A stretch of 64,000 nucleotides of DNA from Dicyema japonicum. Taxonomy: Eukaryota > Dicyemida > Rhombozoa > Dicyemidae. Location: assembly GCA_011109175.1 (NCBI GenBank), contig RDEW01000010.1, forward strand, positions 124,001 through 188,000, in the 5' to 3' direction. The notes beneath the pieces are model-generated. The model searched no databases, had not been told where the DNA came from, and saw only the letters and a program-made list of their open reading frames with translations. Every line of letters starts with the position of its first letter. Position 1 is the stretch's first letter. Of the stretch, positions 1 to 11,559 are shown piece by piece. The position numbers and the translations under genes were made by a program.

Positions 1-1238
1 ACAAAGTTAACAATCCAACAGGGTATACCTGAACAGTCCAAACTTCTTGATTATGTTATTTACAAAGTTAACAATCCAACGGGTATACCTGAACAGTCCA
101 AACTTCTTGATTATGTTATTTACAAAGTTAACAATCCAACAGGGTATACCTGAACAGTCCAAACTTCTTGATTATGTTATTTACAAAGTTAACAATCCAA
201 CGGGGTATACCTGAACAGTCCAAACTTCTTGATTATGTTATTTACAAAGTTAACAATCCAACGGGGTATACCTGAACAGTCCAAACTTCTTGATTATGTT
301 ATTTACAAAGTTAACAATCCAACGGGGTATACCTGAACAGTTCAAACTTCTTGATTATGTTATTTACAAAGTTAACAATCCAACGGGGTATACCTGAACA
401 GTCCAAACTTCTTGATTATGTTATTTACAAAGTTAACAATCCAACGGGGTATACCTGAACAGTCCAAACTTCTTGATTATGTTATTTACAAAGTTAACAA
501 TCCAACGGGGTATACCTGAACAGTCCAAACTTCTTGATTATGTTATTTACAAAGTTAACAATCCAACAGGGTATACCTGAACAGTCCAAACTTCTTGATT
601 ATGTTATTTACAAAGTTAACAATCCAACGGGGTATACCTGAACAGTCCAAACTTCTTGATTATGTTATTTACAAAGTTAACAATCCAACGGGGTATACCT
701 GAACAGTCCAAACTTCTTGATTATGTTATTTACAAAGTTAACAATCCAACGGGGTATACCTGAACAGTCCAAACTTCTTGATTATGTTATTTACAAAGTT
801 AACAATCCAACGGGTATACCTGAACAGTCCAAACTTCTTGATTATGTTATTTACAAAGTTAACAATCCAACGGGGTATACCTGAACAGTTCAAACTTCTT
901 GATTATGTTATTTACAAAGTTAACAATCCAACGGGGTATACCTGAACAGTCCAAACTTCTTGATTATGTTATTTACAAAGTTAACAATCCAACGGGGTAT
1001 ACCTGAACAGTCCAAACTTCTTGATTATGTTATTTACAAAGTTAACAATCCAACGGGTATACCTGAACAGTCCAAACTTCTTGATTATGTTATTTACAAA
1101 GTTAACAATCCAACGGGGTATACCTGAACAGCCAAACTTGATTATGTTACAAAGTTAACAAATCCAACGGGGTATACCTGAACAGTCCAAACTTCTTGAT
1201 TATGTTATTTACAAAGTTAACAATCCAACGGGGTATAA
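1..1238. repeat. Minisatellite array, about 60/61-bp unit, about 20 copies
   Basis: The first 1.24 kb is one head-to-tail array. Each unit contains the blocks TACAAAGTTAACAATCCAAC, GGGTATACCTGAACAG and AAACTTCTTGATTATG. Units differ mainly by the number of G after CCAAC (60 versus 61 bp), CAGGG versus CGGGG, and an occasional TCC to TTC change. The last two or three units (about 1110-1238) are eroded, with short deletions, and the array then ends abruptly in unique sequence. The left edge lies outside the window. There is no unique spacer sequence and no coding potential. Confidence 0.97.
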
Positions 1239-2889
1239 TGGACATGTACAACACACAACAACTTCCAACAGTATAATAAATAAATATTTTCTTTAAAAAA
1301 TAATATATCACAAACTATTTTCTCTTGAGAAATTTTTATAAATGCGGCCCTCATAGCGAAATGAGTTTGACACCCGTGATTTAGATCAAGTCTGGACATT
1401 TCTACTCAGAAATGTCCTTCGTTAGAAAATCCGAATTTCTAATACCTCCCAATTCTGTCATTCCATCCATGCTCAGGAAAAAAAATAAGAGAATTTTTCA
1501 TTCACCATAAACCAGATATTCCATGCTCAACCTTTGAACAAACAACCAATCATATTATTAACCCGGGCTTACAATCTTTGGTTGTTTTTCTTATGGTTAG
1601 GTAGTGGCGTCCCTAGTGGGTATAGGGCCAACAGATCCAAGTCATGGAGTTCACATTATTAAATTATACTAACTTTTTTCTCGATTTTTTTCATCATAGA
1701 CAAGATCGACTCCTAGTGATCACTGTGTCTATTGACAGCACTGAAGACTTTGAACGTACTTATTTTAATCAATGGCAGATGCGTGTTCGCTGTGAATTTC
1801 CTTATCGCTCTTCGTGAAGCGCGGTCAATGACCTTCTTTTTGTTATTACGACGATGTCACGCTTGCGCAGAATAACGTGGCGACAGTTGTTTTTTCCTTG
1901 CTGCAGTCTTCTTTTTGATTTCTTGTGTGTATTAATTTCCTCTACTTTTATCCGACAAATAAAGTGAATATAACCAAGCGGGGCTCAAAATTGCCGCGAG
2001 AAAAAGCTCAGAGAAGGAGAAGATAATGCCATGAGAAGCTGTTTAGATGTGTGGTGAAGACTAAACAAGTTGCAAACGATCAATCTGATGCTGATAATTT
2101 TTACATGAATATTGTGTTGGGCAGGGATAATATTACACAACTTTTCTACTTTACTGTCCTTAAAAATCCTTTAGAAGTAACTCCAATCTCGATAAGTAAA
2201 ATCTCATTTTACATTGCCATGGACGAAAATATCAGGTTTATTGAATCTGACATGCATATTTATCTTTATGTATTTGTCACCCAGATTTAAACTCTCTGAG
2301 TACTGACTATGGTTGACAGAATGATTTTTCACTTCCTTTGACTTTTTGATGCCATACATTCTGCATAAGTGTAAATATACCTAACCAATTCGTTGTGACT
2401 TTTGATTTAGTCGCTATTAAGTATCCTGTTACAGCATATAGCCATATGATCCACATACTTTTTGTCAAAAAACAGATTCCTGTTTTGAAGAATTCAAAGA
2501 CTCAGATCTCGGAATATTGTTTCCACTGACTGATCACTCAGTGGATCCAGCAACATCAATATTAACATCCTCGCATCAGTCATAAAATATAGACTGGAGC
2601 GACCTCCTCCTGATACTACCCATAAGGCTTATTGAGTAAGGTTTATCTTGTACTAGAGGGCAAGTAAATCTTCGTTTGTGGTCTTATAGGACCAGCAGGA
2701 TTCCATTTAAGGAAAAATTGAAACATGTCTTCTCCCAAGTTTAGCACGATTAATATACAAACTCCTCGGTTTAATGTCAATTAAGCCAAATAGATTTGCA
2801 AGATTGAGCTTTGTATGAACTAATCTCACGTACCTCTTCATCACGTTTTCCGAGGTCGTCTTAAAAATATCCTACTTTATGAGGTTGCT
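1239..2889. other. Unassigned region, no recognised gene
   Basis: I recognise nothing here. A plus-strand open frame at 2051-2290 (79 codons) has no recognisable motif and lies in AT-rich sequence. Splicing with very short introns, as in the host genes here, could hide a small gene, but I could not assemble one. Confidence 0.4.
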
Positions 2890-3235
2890 GATACAATCTT
2901 TTAAAACTCAGAGGTAGCGATAGGCTTCATGTAGATGTATTCAAACGGGTAGAGACGGACATTTCGCTAGAAGGAAGAATCTTAAAACACAGATTGGCGT
3001 TCTTTGGGCATGTTGTCCGCTCTGATTCACTGGAAAGAACCATTATGCTGAGCAATATTACTGGGAAGAGAAGACCTGGTCGACCGAAGACTCGGTGGCT
3101 ATCCACGGTGGAAGACGTCATGGGAATCCCTATATCAAGGCTACTCCAAATTGCAACGGATCGGGGAGAGTGAAGGAAATTCGTTCATGAGATCTCCAAG
3201 GGTCGGACACGACTTAATTTGACAACATAACATAA
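2890..3235 (+). mobile_element. LINE reverse-transcriptase C-terminal fragment
   Basis: In the plus strand, a frame with one or two interruptions reads as the tail of a non-LTR retrotransposon polyprotein. Recognisable parts are LKHRLAFFGHVVRSD, then GKRRPGRPKTRW, then an ISKGRTRLN-like end. This block (FGH, then a GRPxxRW run, then a final KxRTRL) is common downstream of the RT domain in L1-like and related LINEs. Only the 3' tail is left; no RT catalytic motif is present upstream. Confidence 0.7.
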
Positions 3236-3494
3236 CTATATAGAATTCTGCTTAGAGGATTCATGACTAACACAAAAAGCTGAGACAAAGACTCACCGAC
3301 TCACTATTCCAGTGTTCAATTTAACCATTCCATTCATTTTTCTGTTGAAATTTAGAATAACTTTCCATTAGTCATTGGGGTCTTCACAAACCTTCCAATC
3401 TACGGCCAGAACAAAACATGACCGAGAAAACCATAGTTTACAAAGTCTTACGTTTTCTTACATCAATCCAAAGGCCAATAGGATGTTTTCATAA

Positions 3495-3743
3495 TCACTG
3501 TTCATGCAGTGGTTTATTAAAGCTTGCTCCTTCGTCCTTGACACTCTTCCTCGCCTCCAATTGATTGTTAGAAATAATGTCGAACACGGTATATTTTTTA
3601 ACCAATTTATAAAATATCAGCATACATGAGATGGGACGTAAATCATTAGGTGATCCACAAACACTCTTCGTGGGCTGAAATAGGTCACTCCTGTCTAGAA
3701 CCAAATCTCTGGTGAGTATTTGAGATCTTAAGAATTTCTTCAC
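3495..3743 (-). mobile_element. R4-like LINE RT fragment
   Basis: The minus-strand open frame contains NDLRPISCMLIFYKLV followed by a block ending ASFNKPL. It lines up with the same region of the R4-like element at 42.7-45.5 kb (KDFRPITCMPSLYKLM, then EQALVNKSL). This is the beginning of the RT domain of an R2/R4-superclade element. The fragment is isolated, with no endonuclease or catalytic DD motif nearby. Confidence 0.6.
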
Positions 3744-3744
3744 A

Positions 3745-6600
3745 TTAATTATTATTATTTAATTAGCCCGAGAGGGGAACACCAAGAAAGAAGGAGTAAG
3801 CCAACTAATCAAGTAATTCCGGTACACCTCAAAAGGATCGAGAGGTTTTTCTTATGTTCCTCCAGAGTACCCACGGCTTTCCTGTACTGACGATGATCAC
3901 CTTTCACTAGATTTTGAAGAGGTGTGGGTTTTTTTCCTAATTTACGTGCATTTGAGGCTTCTAGTTTTCAATGGAAGAAACGATTTGTTTCGCGACCAAA
4001 CAGATCGATGAAACCGGAACTTTGTTTTCGATTAAGGCGTGGTCAAGTATTGGGGGAAAAGATGGGAGGCAGATTCGTCAGAGTTACCAACTTGGATGCT
4101 AGGGAATTGATCTTGTACAAATTTGATATTGAAACTCCAATAGCTTATGAGGCACAAGCATATTCAACCGTCAGTTTTAAAAGTTGATTGTACAAGACGA
4201 CAGCGCATTCTCGTGATAGCCTGGAATTTAGGCATTATATTCAGTTTCCTGAGACCCTTTGTCATAACGTTCTTCACATTTTGAGAAAACGTCATCAAAG
4301 GGTCGAAAGTCACTCCCAGAATAGTTGGATAATCTGTAAAGGTAAAGAGTCTCCATATATGCTTAATTCCAGTGTATAATTTTCTTCTCTGTCTGTGGTG
4401 AAGATAGTGTCCGTTGATTTATCCCTGGATATGGAGAGACGATTCAAATTCAACCAGGCTTCTAGGTCGTCAATTTGTGACTGAAGCTCTGATTTTGCCA
4501 TATCCACGTACTTGCTCCTGTTAGCGATAATTATGTCGTTAGAATATTTAGAAAGCATTGAATCTGGCTTTCCAGGGCAGGGCAAATCGTTTAGGAATAA
4601 ATTGAATAGTGCCGGAGAGAGAAGCGATCCTTGAGGGACACCATTCGGTAGAAGACGGGACATCTTGCATGGACTATACAGACACGTCCTCTTTTTTTGG
4701 AAAGAAAATTGGCTATCCATCTTTTCAAAGCCGGTGAATGGTGGTGTCAAAAACCTTTTTCGTGAGTAATATTCTTGGGACAGAATCGAACGCCTTCTTG
4801 ATGTCCAGGGAGACCAACATTGTCCGTAGATCTGTTCGTTGAACCCTTCTGATATAAATTGAGACAGTGAAGTCAAATGTGTCGTAGTTGAACGCTCACA
4901 TTTGAAACCATGTTGAAAGTGGCAGTCGGGAAAATGGGGTTTAATTTTCTAGAGTACGAGTTTCTCCATTAGGCGCGATAATGCGCACGTTAATAAAATT
5001 GGACGGTAGGAAGAAGGTAAGGTTTTCGGTTTTAAGAGGGTATTATAAGTGAGTTCTTCCATTTGCATAGATGACGTTCTTGTTAGAAGACAAATTAAAA
5101 ATTGACGTAATCGAATTGATTGCAATATTACCAAGATGTTTTAGCAAAATTCCCAAAATATCGTCAGGACCACACGTACAAGTATCGATATATCCTGTGT
5201 GACCTCGGCATGCGTAAATAAATCGATCCACGAAATTGGTTTAGGTATTAAATTCCGAAGGTAACAAGAATGAGTTTTCTAGAAGTCCTTGTGACTTATG
5301 GATGCGTTATATTTCATTAGGTTGTTAGCTTGTTCAGTATTTGGAGCAGAAAAGGATTCTGATACATTAGATGATGATAATAGGAGGTTCCACGCCCTAT
5401 CTTTATTTTTTGATGAGTTTTGTTATTCTCTGATTTAAACATTTTATATTTTCCAAATCAGAAGAGGTTTGTTGATGATTCATCTTCAGGGAGTTTCTTT
5501 GCTTGATGAGGAGACGAGTCTCCGAGTCCAGAGTAAAGTTGTAGAATTTGTAGACTGCACGTGGGACAAACAACTTTTCAGTTCGAAGGATTACATGATT
5601 TAGATGGTCCACAGCATTGTCGATGGAGCAAAATGAGCTGGGATCAAAATGTATTAGGGTTTGGTCAATGAAGAGCTTGAAATTTGACCAGTAAGCTTTC
5701 TTGTAGATCTTGAAGGTTGCTTTAAATCTACGTGAGTTATTGAATTGGCTCAGTTTTAATATAATCGGATTATGATCACTATGAAAATCGTAGGAGACGT
5801 TCCATGAAATCACCGGGGCAATCCTAGAGGAAGCAAAGGATATGTCAGGGGAGGTTGGGATGTCATTTCTTCGGACTGGTGTCCTTGTGAAGATGTTAAG
5901 GTGCTTCAGAATCACCATTTTTCGAAAAAGTCATAATTAGACTCCCCTTGTTGTCTGCCGACTGGGTAGTGAACCATTGGGGACGTTTGGCTTTGAAATC
6001 CCCACATAGTAACACATTTCGAATTTCTTGTAGTTTGTCGAGCTTCTGAACATAGTTATTAGGACAGAATTCCGGCGGCGGAATGTAAATGTTGATTAGA
6101 ATGACTCATTAATAAGATCATAAGATATATGACTCATTAATAAGATCAATAGAAATTTGTTCAGCGTTCCTATCGTGTAGAATTAAATCATCCACTCGCG
6201 AGCTCACATCGTGGAAGGATAAACCGTTTTTAACAATGGTAAGTAAGCCACCACCACGTCCAATACGGTCTTTTCTAATAGAGATGTATCCAGGAAAAAG
6301 TGGGGTTGTACTCTTTGTAGAAAGTTTTGACTCCTGATAAGGCAAATGTCTATCTTGTGCTTCGATAATAGACATCGTAACTCCAGGATCTTTGTTTTTA
6401 CTCCGTTAGCATTGAGTTGCATGATAACAAGGGGTTTTGTCCAGGGTTTTGCTCGAGTTTCCAGTTGAGGTATACCATCCAGGCATACGAGGAGTCTGGA
6501 TGGGGAAGAGAAAATGGTTTTTTTGGTGAAATTCGACACTGAGCGCCACCATAAAAGGTGAACCACATGACGCCACGCTAACATTCACATTAATCGAACA
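3745..6600 (-). mobile_element. Jockey-like LINE, near full-length ORF2, decayed
   Basis: Read on the minus strand, the 5' end encodes an APE-type endonuclease. It starts at VIMQLNANGVKTKILEL (about 6425-6375), continues through GYISIRKDRIGRGGGLL (about 6300-6230), and has SDHNPIILKLS at about 5780-5745. A linker follows (5700-5403) and then the RT domain: PSSYRPILLTCALSRLMEKL (about 5020-4960), GVPQGSLLSPALFNLF (about 4650-4600) and a degenerate active site SNDIIIA where YADD is expected (about 4550). The 3' part runs to an ATAATAATAAT-like tail near 3745, the same kind of end as the copies near 37.0 and 47.7 kb. The reading frame is broken several times, so this is a dead copy. Family assignment (Jockey superfamily) rests on motif style only. 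Confidence 0.8.
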
Positions 6601-6828
6601 TCTTAAAGAGGAAACACACCAATAGGATTTCCAATTTTAATTGATAATATTTTAATAAGTCCGCGGATATATTCACCGAGTCTTCTACTCAACTAATACT
6701 TCTAATGATGATTAAAACGTAAGATTTTATCCTTTTCCCACAAAGTCTCCCATAATGATAAACAATCGTCATTACCAAAAATTAGAAAAAAACATATAAA
6801 ACATTACTAATTAACAAGTTAGGAGCAT

Positions 6829-8303
6829 TTATAGTGGAACCCTCTTATTGATATTCGACCTGGTCCTCGTCTGAATATTAAATTTCTGCCTTTTTCTGGC
6901 GCTTTCCTTATTCAGAATTTGGTTCTCATCTGAAATTCTTTTTCGAATCTTCATTTTGAGACTTTCTACATTCTCAATTTGGTATTTATCCAAAGTTTCG
7001 TTTTTTAGACCCATTCCTAAAACTTTCGGTTTCTCTATTTCATCTCCATGTGTTATTTTGTTGTGACGTCCCATTCCTCCATTTTCATTTTGGTCTCCCA
7101 TTTCCGGACTTTCCCGTTCCTGGATCTTTCCACCATTCATAGTTTCCCCTTGAGGAGGATTTTCGTTATTGCTTTGGGAATCCCCAATCATTGGGAGACA
7201 ATTTTGAAAGTCTTCACAGCAATACTTGGAATTAAATTCAATTATTGATCTCCCAATATCGCAGACAAATAGAACTATTAATGTTAAGTCTTTGAGTCTT
7301 TCTTCATTGTGAGTGAGGATTTCGTATTGTCTAAAAAGATCGTACACGTGGGAGTACTCATGGATAGCTTTGTTCTCTTTTTTAAAGTTGTAGAGATCTA
7401 AAATTTCACAAAATTGAAATCAAACACGTCAAGACCATCATGAAACTCAACTCGATGGAATTGGGATTCAATTTTTTGTACGAATTGGCCACGTCGAAAA
7501 TATTTTGGACAATTTCTTGGTTTTTCTTATCCCCCATGCAGTTCATGCATAGTCCAAGACCAAATGGAAATAGGATTATCCCCGTTCTTGATTGTAATCT
7601 TGAAGAGAACATAAAATGTAGTTTTCGATTACAGAGTTTCTCGTATAATTTATTCTGCCTTGAACATTAATCTAAATATTATTTAAATCCCTACAAGTAT
7701 CTTATCTCTTAACGCTGTCGCAAAATTCACAAAATAAGGTTTTGCTGATTTTATACGTTCGAATATTTCACTCCACTTTTCGTCATCATTGTCCTCTAAG
7801 GAGATAACCTTCGAGTCTTGGGTAAAGGTTTCTGGCCTTTTGTTGCCAATGATGACTTTGAATTCATTTTTCTTGATTAAAGGAAATATTAAGTTATCAT
7901 AAAGATTGGTCGCATAGTTAACCATCGGTAGGCCCATAATTGGAAATATAATTCTAACACGTCTAACTAATTCCTCTGTGGTTTTTGTGTAATTTGGAAT
8001 GCCTAACATGACCTTTAAGAGTTACTATTTGCTTGCATCCCCATTTCTATGCATTTAATCAGTCGACAAGCTGAACAGCGTGTTCTTGTTTTTTTCTCAA
8101 TGGAGCAGTCATAATTTTGCTTACAAAAAAAAATTAAACCATTCTTCACTGCACGACGAAAAAACCCCTAAGTTCAATTTATTAATTTACCTTGCAGCCT
8201 TCGCAAGATGTTATTTTGTAATGATGCCCGTAAGAAACGTCTCCACAGACTTTACAGAGCTTATGATTTTCAGGTTCAATATACTTGGGATACTTTCGTT
8301 TTC
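6829..8303 (-). CDS. Nuclear receptor (zinc-finger DBD plus ligand-binding-like region)
   Basis: Spliced on the minus strand this is a nuclear hormone receptor, a DNA-binding, usually ligand-regulated transcription factor. The exon 8303-8191 ends with the first zinc module (LCKVCGDVSYGHHY, then CEGCK; C-x2-C-x13-C-x2-C). A 23-nt intron (8190-8168) precedes exon 8167-8026, which begins GFFRRAVKNG and carries the second module (C-x5-C-x9-C-x2-C, ending CRLIKCIEMGM). A second 23-nt intron (8025-8003) leads to exon 8002-7695. After that comes either a 23-nt plus a 26-nt intron (7694-7672 and 7665-7640, with a 6-nt exon between) or one 55-nt intron; both keep frame. A tentative 28-nt intron (7425-7398) precedes the last exon, ending at 6829. 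The P-box (CEGCKG) is of the RXR/EcR/TR kind. The C-terminal half is helical and LBD-like, then low-complexity and charged. Subfamily is unresolved, and the N-terminus lies upstream. Confidence 0.85.
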
Positions 8304-8567
8304 CTATAAACAGTTGAAAAATAATTTTATAGAAAATAGATTATTCAAAATATAAATTTCATTAAAATTAGAAACAAAGTAAGGTTGTCCCGCTAACATA
8401 CAACTCTCATATATTTAAGGATAACGTGAACTCGTAAATAGTGAATGAAAGCAAGTTAATAAGTCAATTTGATGTAATAAGTTGCATTGCATAATGAAAA
8501 TGTACCACAGTTATATTGAAATGGCTAAATGACCTGCCTTAAGGACACGTTGGAAAGTTGAAATACC

Positions 8568-8735
8568 TATATCATTCTCGTATCTCTGTTTCTTCTTCTT
8601 TTCTGCTTGCTGTTGCGTTTCAACTGAAGAAGTCAAGTGGTTTTGAGTACTCGTGTTAACCTGTCCATCTTCGAACATATTGCGTTCTAGCGTATTTAAT
8701 AGTGTTATATAAGGTGTCGTTATAATCATAAGCAT
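8568..8735 (-). CDS. Possible N-terminal exon of the nuclear receptor
   Basis: A minus-strand open frame starts MLMIITTPYITLL and runs into a polar Q/K-rich stretch (VETQQQAEKKKK), consistent with a disordered A/B region upstream of a receptor DNA-binding domain. A GT at 8567 with an AG at 8538 would make a 29-nt intron. The link from there to the DBD exon at 8303 is not resolved (a further acceptor TTTATAG sits at 8310-8304). This is weak and based on position and composition only. Confidence 0.3.
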
Positions 8736-8984
8736 TGTCTAATCACTAAAAACCTAATTTGGATGATAATGATCCTAACGCTGTTTAACAATTAAGTAAA
8801 ATTTAAAATTGCAAAAAACAAATTTTTAATTGCTCACATAAAACAATACTCAGACTCCCAGCCAATTTAAAATCAATAATCGCTTATATTTAACATATTA
8901 TCAATAATCGCATATATTTAACATAACATATTATGTTAAGTTTGTCTTTCCTTGGATATGTTAAGTTTGTCTTTTTTTGGACTA

Positions 8985-9156
8985 GTGACGCCGTGAATGT
9001 TCACTACGGAACTGGATCGTCTGCAAAGGACTCACATCCAACAAAAATAAGTTAAAGAACATTTCTTGGCTTTCTTTTTTCAACGATTAGTTAGTATAAC
9101 TCTTTTTCAAACTAGTGTACGTCCTGCCTATGCGGAGCTCTCATGAAATATTTACT
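8985..9156 (+). mobile_element. SINE fragment (3' two thirds)
   Basis: This sequence matches the body and 3' end of the tRNA-derived SINE seen at 10.4, 29.9 and 42.4 kb. Shared landmarks are GTGACGCCGT, CGGAACTGGAT, GATTAGTTA, GTCCTGCCTATGCGGAGCT and CTCATGAAA. It is more diverged than the other copies and lacks the tRNA-related head with the A and B boxes. Confidence 0.75.
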
Positions 9157-9461
9157 AAAACAAATGGCATCATTTCCAACATGATGATCCACTAACGTGT
9201 GAAAAATTGACGTCTACAAACGAATGGGTGACCAGACATTTTAATAAATTCGACAATCGAAACAGTAAAATGACGATAGTTAACCCAAAATGACCTATTG
9301 ATCCCCAAAGCATTTTTCTTGCGAAGTGAAAAATGACTTTTAATTTACAAAATCTTTTTGGGTGCTGCACGTGCAAAATAACTTTATGCTAATGTGTAAT
9401 GTTGCTAATAATAAGAAAAGAATTTGGTTTTATGAAATTTCATTTAATTAAATGGTCTGGT

Positions 9462-9530
9462 TGATTGGTTGAGGTGGTGACGACACCTCTATGCACTATG
9501 TCTTATTATGTCGCGAGCCTCAGCAATTAC
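9462..9530 (+). mobile_element. Possible solo 5' end of an RTE-like LINE
   Basis: GGTTGAGGTGGTGACG at about 9467-9482 is identical to the 5' terminal block of the RTE-like elements near 17.3 kb and nearly identical to those near 37.0 and 40.2 kb. No coding remainder follows. This could be a very short element remnant or chance. Confidence 0.3.
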
Positions 9531-9659
9531 CGAGCCACAGACGTTACCTTTGACAGATGAAATCAATGTCAATCATTGTCAAAAAATAAAATAATCAATC
9601 ATTTCAAAGCAAACATTAACTAATTATTGATAATTATCTTCTTAAGGTTTAGAATGCAC

Positions 9660-9960
9660 CTTCTTCACAACTCACTCACAATCTTTAACATTTACAAAAT
9701 TATTAGACAATTTTGCAACAGTGACAGCATCACCGTAGGGATGCTCAAACCTTTGCAGACGTAGTAAAGGATTAGTTCCATAGTCCATCTGAATACGAAC
9801 CTTTTAAGTAATTCGAATACACCGTCTCCAATGTTAAATTCATATTTCGATCGATGCACTCCCATCTTTTTTATTCATTCTTTTATAATAAGGAGAATTC
9901 AAGTCTACCCGAGGAAAATCAAATTTGTAATCACCTTTTGTATAATTATAGACAAAAAAC
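9660..9960 (-). repeat. Unknown coding-like repeat, copy A (pair with 41.1 kb)
   Basis: Reading minus, this stretch encodes a conserved but unrecognised segment (YYKRMNKK, then KYEFNIG, then DYGTNPLLRL, then YGDAVTVAKLSNNFV) spread over shifted frames. The same segment occurs at 41.10-41.37 kb. Here it lies directly after the Tigger C-terminus and may be part of that element or of a gene captured by it. I cannot name the family. Confidence 0.5.
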
Positions 9961-10442
9961 CTTTACCGTCTGGCTCTGTTAATTCAGCAATATTATCCAC
10001 ACTTTCCAGGTTGTCTTCACTGTCTGTCTCCGTTACAGTATTTTTTCACAATGGTGTTGTAGCCCGGAATCTCTTGATATCTCTGAAACGGACTAACTAA
10101 CCGGAGAGTTTTCCTTAATAGTAGAGTCATCATTTATCTGCTTTGCCCAATTGTTAAATGCCTTTTCAAAGCAATTCCTCACTGTCGTTCTTGAAATATC
10201 ATCCCCACGCTTCAATAATCAATGGTATTGCATCAACTAGTTTGAAGCTTCTGATTTTTCATGAAAGTTAATTGTATCTTCTCTTTCAGTTAACGTAATA
10301 TTCCTCATCAGGAGGTTTTTATACTTCGCTTTAAATGATCTGATAATTCCCTGGTCAAGAGGTTGTATTTTTGAGCTGGTATTTGCGGGTATGAAGAAAA
10401 AATCAATATTACTGATTTTTTATCAATACAATTAGCAGGAGC

Positions 10443-10759
10443 TTAGTGGTTAGGTGTCGGGCTTAAGTGGCTTAAGCTACGGGTTCGAAACTCGCTGCTG
10501 TTCACCTGGTGGAAGGTTCCACGCATCTACGATGCAGAAATGGTTTGACGAGTGACGCCGTCATCAGTGAATACTCACTGCGGAACTGGATTTGTCTAGA
10601 AAGGACACTCACACAAGAAAAAGAAAAAAAAAAGTGAAGATCATTCCTTGGTTCTACGATTAGTTAAAATTAACTGTTCTTTACTTAAATAAAGTGTGTG
10701 TCCTGCCTATGCGGAGCTATAAAATACTATGGCTCTCGTGAAAAGTCTTTATTATTATT
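10443..10759 (+). mobile_element. tRNA-derived SINE inserted in the Tigger transposase
   Basis: The copy starts inside the tRNA-like head (TTAGTGGTTAGGTGTCGGG), carries a B-box-like GGTTCGAAACT, the common body and the 3' block TACTATGGCTCTCGTGAAAA followed by a TTA-repeat tail. It is bracketed by a 12-bp target-site duplication, ATTAGCAGGAGC, at 10431-10442 and 10760-10771. Removing it restores continuity of the flanking transposase homology. Confidence 0.9.
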
Positions 10760-11559
10760 ATTAGCAGGAGCGCAGTCTAACATAAGAATAATGTTTCGAA
10801 TTTCATTTTTTCATTAAGATTGTTCATTCAAATTTAAAGCAAAATACAATTCATCCATGATTTTTTGCTGTTGCCAAATGTTAACGGAAGATTTTTAGCA
10901 TTCAAATTCTTTATCCAACGAGGATTTTTTGATTTTCCAATGATAAATTGGTTCATTTTATCCCCAATAATTAGTACACAACATAAGTGTAATTCTGTTT
11001 TTATAAAACTATCCTGATGTGGCGTGCATTTAAAAAACAATGCGGTTTCGTCACAATTAAACACATCTTTGAGATCATATGACATTTTCGATAAAAAGTC
11101 AGCATGGCTTTCACATAAAAATATAGGATTGACTAATTGTTGTCTCGTGATATAGTACGAGATTTTATTCCAAATTTCTTCTTAAAAGAATTAATCCATG
11201 TACTTGAAGCTTTAAAATTCGGAAATGAAATTTTTTTTGAAATTTTTATTGTCATTTGTTGTAGCACTTTTGTAATAGTATCGCCGAATGATTTTTTCTG
11301 AATCCATTCATAAAGCGGCATATGAATTAAGGAAAACTTCGATGAGATTTTGTTAGAATTCTTGTTTTCAAAATCGGATTCATTATTGCTTAGGATTTTG
11401 TTTATTGTTCCTATTGGCATGTTGAATATTTTACTCAATTGAATTTGCGTAATGTTTTTAATTTTTTTTATATTGAAAAACTTCGAGCTTTCTTTGAACA
11501 CTATTATTTTTACGTGCACAAATCAGTCAAAATTCAAAAAATCGTTTTCGTTAATCCAA

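Larger units (their letters stand above)
9640..11519 (-). mobile_element. Tigger/pogo-like transposase, decayed and SINE-interrupted
   Basis: On the minus strand the N-terminal part (11519-11133) has a helix-turn-helix region (ITQIQLSKIFNMPIGTINKI) and a CENP-B-like segment ending in KKKFGIKSRTIS. It is followed by DVFNCDETALFFKCTP (about 11070-11025), the first catalytic Asp region of Tigger DDE transposases. A SINE splits the gene at 10443-10759. Past it the C-terminal part resumes with IPANTSSKIQPLDQGIIRSF (about 10390-10330), containing the typical TSxxQPLDQG signature. Downstream frames (10230-9660) are broken. The element is inactive. Its last 300 bp are shared with 41.1-41.4 kb (separate entry). 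Confidence 0.85.

Noticed and set aside
1-1238. CRISPR-like array of regular repeats
   Set aside because: There is no unique spacer: the whole 60/61-bp unit repeats, no cas genes are present and the context is eukaryotic. It is a minisatellite.
1217-1399. Small open frame across the end of the minisatellite
   Set aside because: Composition and position suggest chance; no motif and no support on either strand.
3924-4379. Two adjacent plus-strand open frames as a host gene
   Set aside because: They are antisense to the Jockey-like element and have no recognisable domains.
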